Positions 6,309 through 8,121 of a DNA stretch of 8,121 nucleotides are shown here, one piece after another. Where the stretch lies: positions 4,869 through 12,989 of the forward strand of contig MHXM01000151.1 in assembly GCA_001825565.1 (NCBI GenBank), written 5' to 3'. Position numbers and translations under genes: made by a program. The DNA is from Desulfuromonadaceae bacterium GWC2_58_13. GTDB lineage: Bacteria > Desulfobacterota > Desulfuromonadia > Desulfuromonadales > Trichloromonadaceae. The first letter of the stretch is position 1. Every line of letters starts with the position of its first letter. Below the pieces are notes generated by a model. It saw nothing but the letters and a program-made list of their open reading frames with translations, had not been told where the DNA came from and did no database searches.

Positions 6309-7430
6309 ATGAAGACAGGCAAGATGATTTTAGGCATGGCCGCAGGGCTCTTTCTGATGAGCGGAACAGCTTTTGCGTTTCATGGCGGCGGTGTCGCCCA
6401 TTGCGACGGCTGTCATTCCATGCACAACTCGGCAGACAATGCCCGCGCCGGATCTGCCACGGCGGCTTCGTTGATGAAGGGCTCCGATGCCAGCTCCACC
6501 TGCCTGAACTGCCACGCAGGCGCCGGTGGTTACCACATCGCCAGCGACAACGGCGCCGGCATGAGCCAGGGGGGCGACTTCTTCTGGGTCAGCGACAACG
6601 CCGTTCATGACTGGATTTCTCGCGGCACCACCTACAACGCCGAACCCGACAACAAAGGCCACAACATCGTCGCGGCCGACTTCGGTTGGAGCGTCGACGC
6701 CACCAACGCCACCGCTCCCGGCGGTCTGATGGCTTCCAACACCCTCGGCTGCACCAGCTGTCACGATCCCCACGGCCAGGTTAACGGCGGCACCGCCAAC
6801 GGCAGCGCCCCGATCTCCGTTTCCGGTTCCTACGGCGCGGCCGACCCGACCGACGGCAGCATCCACGGTAACTACCGCATCCTCGGCGACGCCGGCTTCA
6901 AGCTGATCGCTGCCGCCGCTCCCGTTGCCCGCGCCAACAGCTCGGCCGGGACCGCCGTCGACTACGGTACCGGCATGTCCGACTGGTGCCTGAGCTGCCA
7001 CCAGGCCTTCAACGACAATAGCAACATGCACCCGACCGACGTTCCGGTTCCGGTGTCCTACAACGGTTACGTTAAATCCGGCGACTTCACCGGCGATGTG
7101 ACCACCGCCTACGACGCCCTGGTGCCCATCGAGCGCGGCGTCAACGACGGCTCCCTGCTGGATTCCGCCACCACCGCCGGCGTGGCCGGTTCCGAGCAGG
7201 TCATGTGCCTCAGCTGCCATCGCGCCCATGCTTCGGCCTTCGACAACATGCTGCGCTGGGACAATGGCGAAGAGTTCCTGGTTGACTCGGTCATCCTGAA
7301 CGAAGGCACCACCACCCTGGTCGCCAACGGCGCCGTGCCCTACTATAAGAATGGCGCGGCGGTGGATATGGCCACCGAATACGGCCAGTATCAGCGTCAG
7401 CTGTGCAACAAATGCCACGCCAAAGACTAA
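6309..7430 (+). CDS. omcS-like: OmcS-like hexaheme cytochrome, predicted nanowire subunit
   Basis: A 373-residue secreted cytochrome of the OmcS family. Residues 1-23 are a signal peptide (cleavage after GTAFA); the mature protein begins FHGGG, like OmcS. Six CxxCH motifs start at residues 32, 65, 148, 227, 300 and 366, the same number as OmcS, and the protein ends with the OmcS-type tail LCNKCHAKD. Other OmcS-like blocks are GGDFFW, KGHNIVA, SCHDPHG, NYRILG and CLSCHRAHAS. His 39 (mature position 16) matches the OmcS histidine that ligates a heme in the adjacent subunit, so filament assembly is predicted. Nine non-motif His residues are available for six distal positions. It is about 60 residues shorter than OmcS from memory. 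Codon use is strongly biased towards GCC, AAC, GGC and ACC, suggesting high expression. It has its own sigma-54 promoter and is followed by strong hairpins. It is an extracellular electron carrier; electron acceptor unknown. Confidence 0.94.
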   Translation: MKTGKMILGMAAGLFLMSGTAFAFHGGGVAHCDGCHSMHNSADNARAGSATAASLMKGSDASSTCLNCHAGAGGYHIASDNGAGMSQGGDFFWVSDNAVHDWISRGTTYNAEPDNKGHNIVAADFGWSVDATNATAPGGLMASNTLGCTSCHDPHGQVNGGTANGSAPISVSGSYGAADPTDGSIHGNYRILGDAGFKLIAAAAPVARANSSAGTAVDYGTGMSDWCLSCHQAFNDNSNMHPTDVPVPVSYNGYVKSGDFTGDVTTAYDALVPIERGVNDGSLLDSATTAGVAGSEQVMCLSCHRAHASAFDNMLRWDNGEEFLVDSVILNEGTTTLVANGAVPYYKNGAAVDMATEYGQYQRQLCNKCHAKD

Positions 7431-7440
7431 TCCTTAACGG

Positions 7441-7469
7441 ATCGGCTTTGGTTGAATTAACCAGCCGAT
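7441..7469 (+). repeat. Hairpin just after the OmcS-like gene
   Basis: ATCGGCT (7441-7447) pairs with AGCCGAT (7463-7469), and GGTT (7450-7453) with AACC (7459-7462), giving an 11-bp stem with a 2-nt bulge and a 5-nt loop. No T-tract follows. It may protect the 3' end of the cytochrome mRNA. Confidence 0.55.
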
Positions 7470-7480
7470 AGCAAAAAGGA

Positions 7481-7514
7481 GGCTGACAGTGTTGCCGGAC
7501 ACTGTCAGCCTTTT
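7481..7514 (+). terminator. Rho-independent terminator after the OmcS-like gene
   Basis: GGCTGACAGTGT (7481-7492) pairs perfectly with ACACTGTCAGCC (7499-7510) around a 6-nt loop and is followed by TTTT (7511-7514). The T-run is short, so readthrough into the next cytochrome gene is possible. Confidence 0.85.
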
Positions 7515-7547
7515 GGTCGTCTTTCCGGTTTCAGGGGCGGACCGATC

Positions 7548-7563
7548 AGGCCCGGCCCTCGCT
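7548..7563 (+). promoter_or_regulatory. Weak candidate sigma-54 promoter for the second cytochrome
   Basis: AGGCCCGGCCCTCGCT keeps the GG-N10-GC spacing (7549-7550, 7561-7562) but matches only 9 of 12 consensus positions and sits in GC-rich DNA, where chance matches are likely. It would start transcription about 53 nt before the ATG at 7627. Its position after a terminator is the main reason to list it. Confidence 0.25.
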
Positions 7564-7626
7564 TCAAAGCTTTTTTTCGCGCCCGCAATCGTTGCTTGAA
7601 ATACCGATTCCGGCGCCAAAGGCTCA

Positions 7627-8121
7627 ATGAATAAGAAGATAAAACGCCTCAGATTTCGGCTGATCATCCCCATCTGTTTCGTCGCGGCTCTGATGATGGT
7701 CGGCCTCTTTCCTGCCCGTGGTCAGGCTTTTCATTCCGGCGGCGTCGGCAAATGCGACGGCTGCCATTCCATGCATGGGGCGAAAGCCGGCAGTCAACAG
7801 CTGCTGCTGAGTTCCGATCCCAGTTCCATCTGCCTCAATTGCCATGCCGGTTCCGGCGGGCCGAACAGCCCTTCGGTGTTCAGTCCCGATGGCTCGGCGC
7901 TCACCCCGGGCGGCGACTTCTACTGGTTGACCCGGAGCTTCAGCTGGCTCGACGGCGACAGCCCCGGCAATAACCACGGGCACAATATCGTCGCTTTCGA
8001 TTACAACCTGCTGGCCGATCCGGTATTGAACCAGGCCCCCGGTGGCAGTTACCCGGCCGCCCGACTCGGGTGCACCAGCTGCCACGATCCTCACGGCGGG
8101 GTCGACGGGGGAACGCGCTGG
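7627..8121 (+). CDS. Second OmcS/OmcT-like multiheme cytochrome (C-terminus off window)
   Basis: The first 165 codons of a paralogue of the preceding gene are visible and the frame is open to the window edge. A long basic signal peptide (MNKKIKRLRF start, cleavage after RGQA, residue 34) precedes a mature N-terminus FHSGG, as in OmcS. Three CxxCH motifs are present, starting at residues 43, 69 and 149, each aligned with the first three of the upstream protein. Shared blocks include CDGCHSMH, CLNCHAG, GGDFYW, GHNIVA, APGG and LGCTSCHDPHG. His 50 (mature 16) matches the OmcS inter-subunit ligand. By analogy with the omcS-omcT pair it is probably a six-heme extracellular cytochrome, but only three hemes can be seen. 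AAAGG lies 4 nt before the ATG. Expression could come from readthrough or a separate weak promoter. Confidence 0.92.
   Translation, partial: MNKKIKRLRFRLIIPICFVAALMMVGLFPARGQAFHSGGVGKCDGCHSMHGAKAGSQQLLLSSDPSSICLNCHAGSGGPNSPSVFSPDGSALTPGGDFYWLTRSFSWLDGDSPGNNHGHNIVAFDYNLLADPVLNQAPGGSYPAARLGCTSCHDPHGGVDGGTRW

Noticed and set aside
6330..7418. Long minus-strand open frame (about 362 codons) opposite the OmcS-like gene
   Set aside because: It is the mirror of a GC-biased coding gene, is rich in Gly/Val/Ala, has no ribosome site or known motif, and the plus strand clearly encodes six heme motifs.
1..8121. CRISPR arrays, tRNA or rRNA genes, insertion sequences
   Set aside because: No regularly spaced repeats, no tRNA- or rRNA-like sequence and no transposase-like frame were seen; heme motifs recur only as coding repeats.

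Overview
The window looks like chromosomal DNA from a Desulfuromonadia-type metal- or electrode-respiring bacterium (Geobacter/Desulfuromonas relatives). The main evidence is a hexaheme cytochrome that closely resembles OmcS, the filament-forming cytochrome of Geobacter sulfurreducens. Supporting evidence is a second OmcS/OmcT-like gene, a dodecaheme cytochrome, an NHL beta-propeller protein and strong -24/-12 (sigma-54) promoters. Species cannot be named from the sequence alone.

Layout. Minus strand, read right to left: a PhnD-like periplasmic binding lipoprotein (3576-2668), a membrane histidine kinase with one c-type heme motif in its periplasmic domain (2653-821), and an NtrC-type sigma-54-activating response regulator (824 to beyond the left edge). 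The genes are 14 bp apart and then overlap by 4 bp (ATGA), so this is almost certainly one operon, probably transcribed from a sigma-70-like promoter near 3675-3704. A gene-free stretch of about 410-460 bp (3577/3628-4041) separates it from the divergent plus-strand genes: a 12-heme cytochrome (4042-4860), an NHL-repeat secreted protein (about 5020-6033), an OmcS-like hexaheme cytochrome (6309-7430) and the start of a second OmcS/OmcT-like cytochrome (7627 to beyond the right edge).

Regulation. Three plus-strand genes each have a GG-N10-GC promoter just upstream or at the start: 3929-3944 (11 of 12 consensus positions), 4991-5006 (12 of 12) and 6198-6213 (10 of 12). GGGAA/TTTTCC-type repeats lie about 85-155 bp upstream of the second and third promoters, a normal distance for enhancer sites of sigma-54 activators; a weaker related element precedes the first. 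The simplest reading is a self-contained circuit: the lipoprotein and heme-bearing kinase sense something periplasmic (ligand, redox state or both), phosphorylate the regulator, and the regulator switches on the adjacent extracellular electron-transfer genes through sigma-54.

How the parts may work together (inference): the dodecaheme protein would carry electrons across the periplasm, the OmcS-like proteins would form extracellular heme wires, and the NHL propeller could help export or assemble them. From memory, the G. sulfurreducens omcS locus also has an NHL-repeat gene and a two-component system upstream; this should be checked. Both OmcS-like proteins keep the His at mature position 16, which in OmcS ligates a heme of the neighbouring subunit, so filament formation is a concrete prediction.
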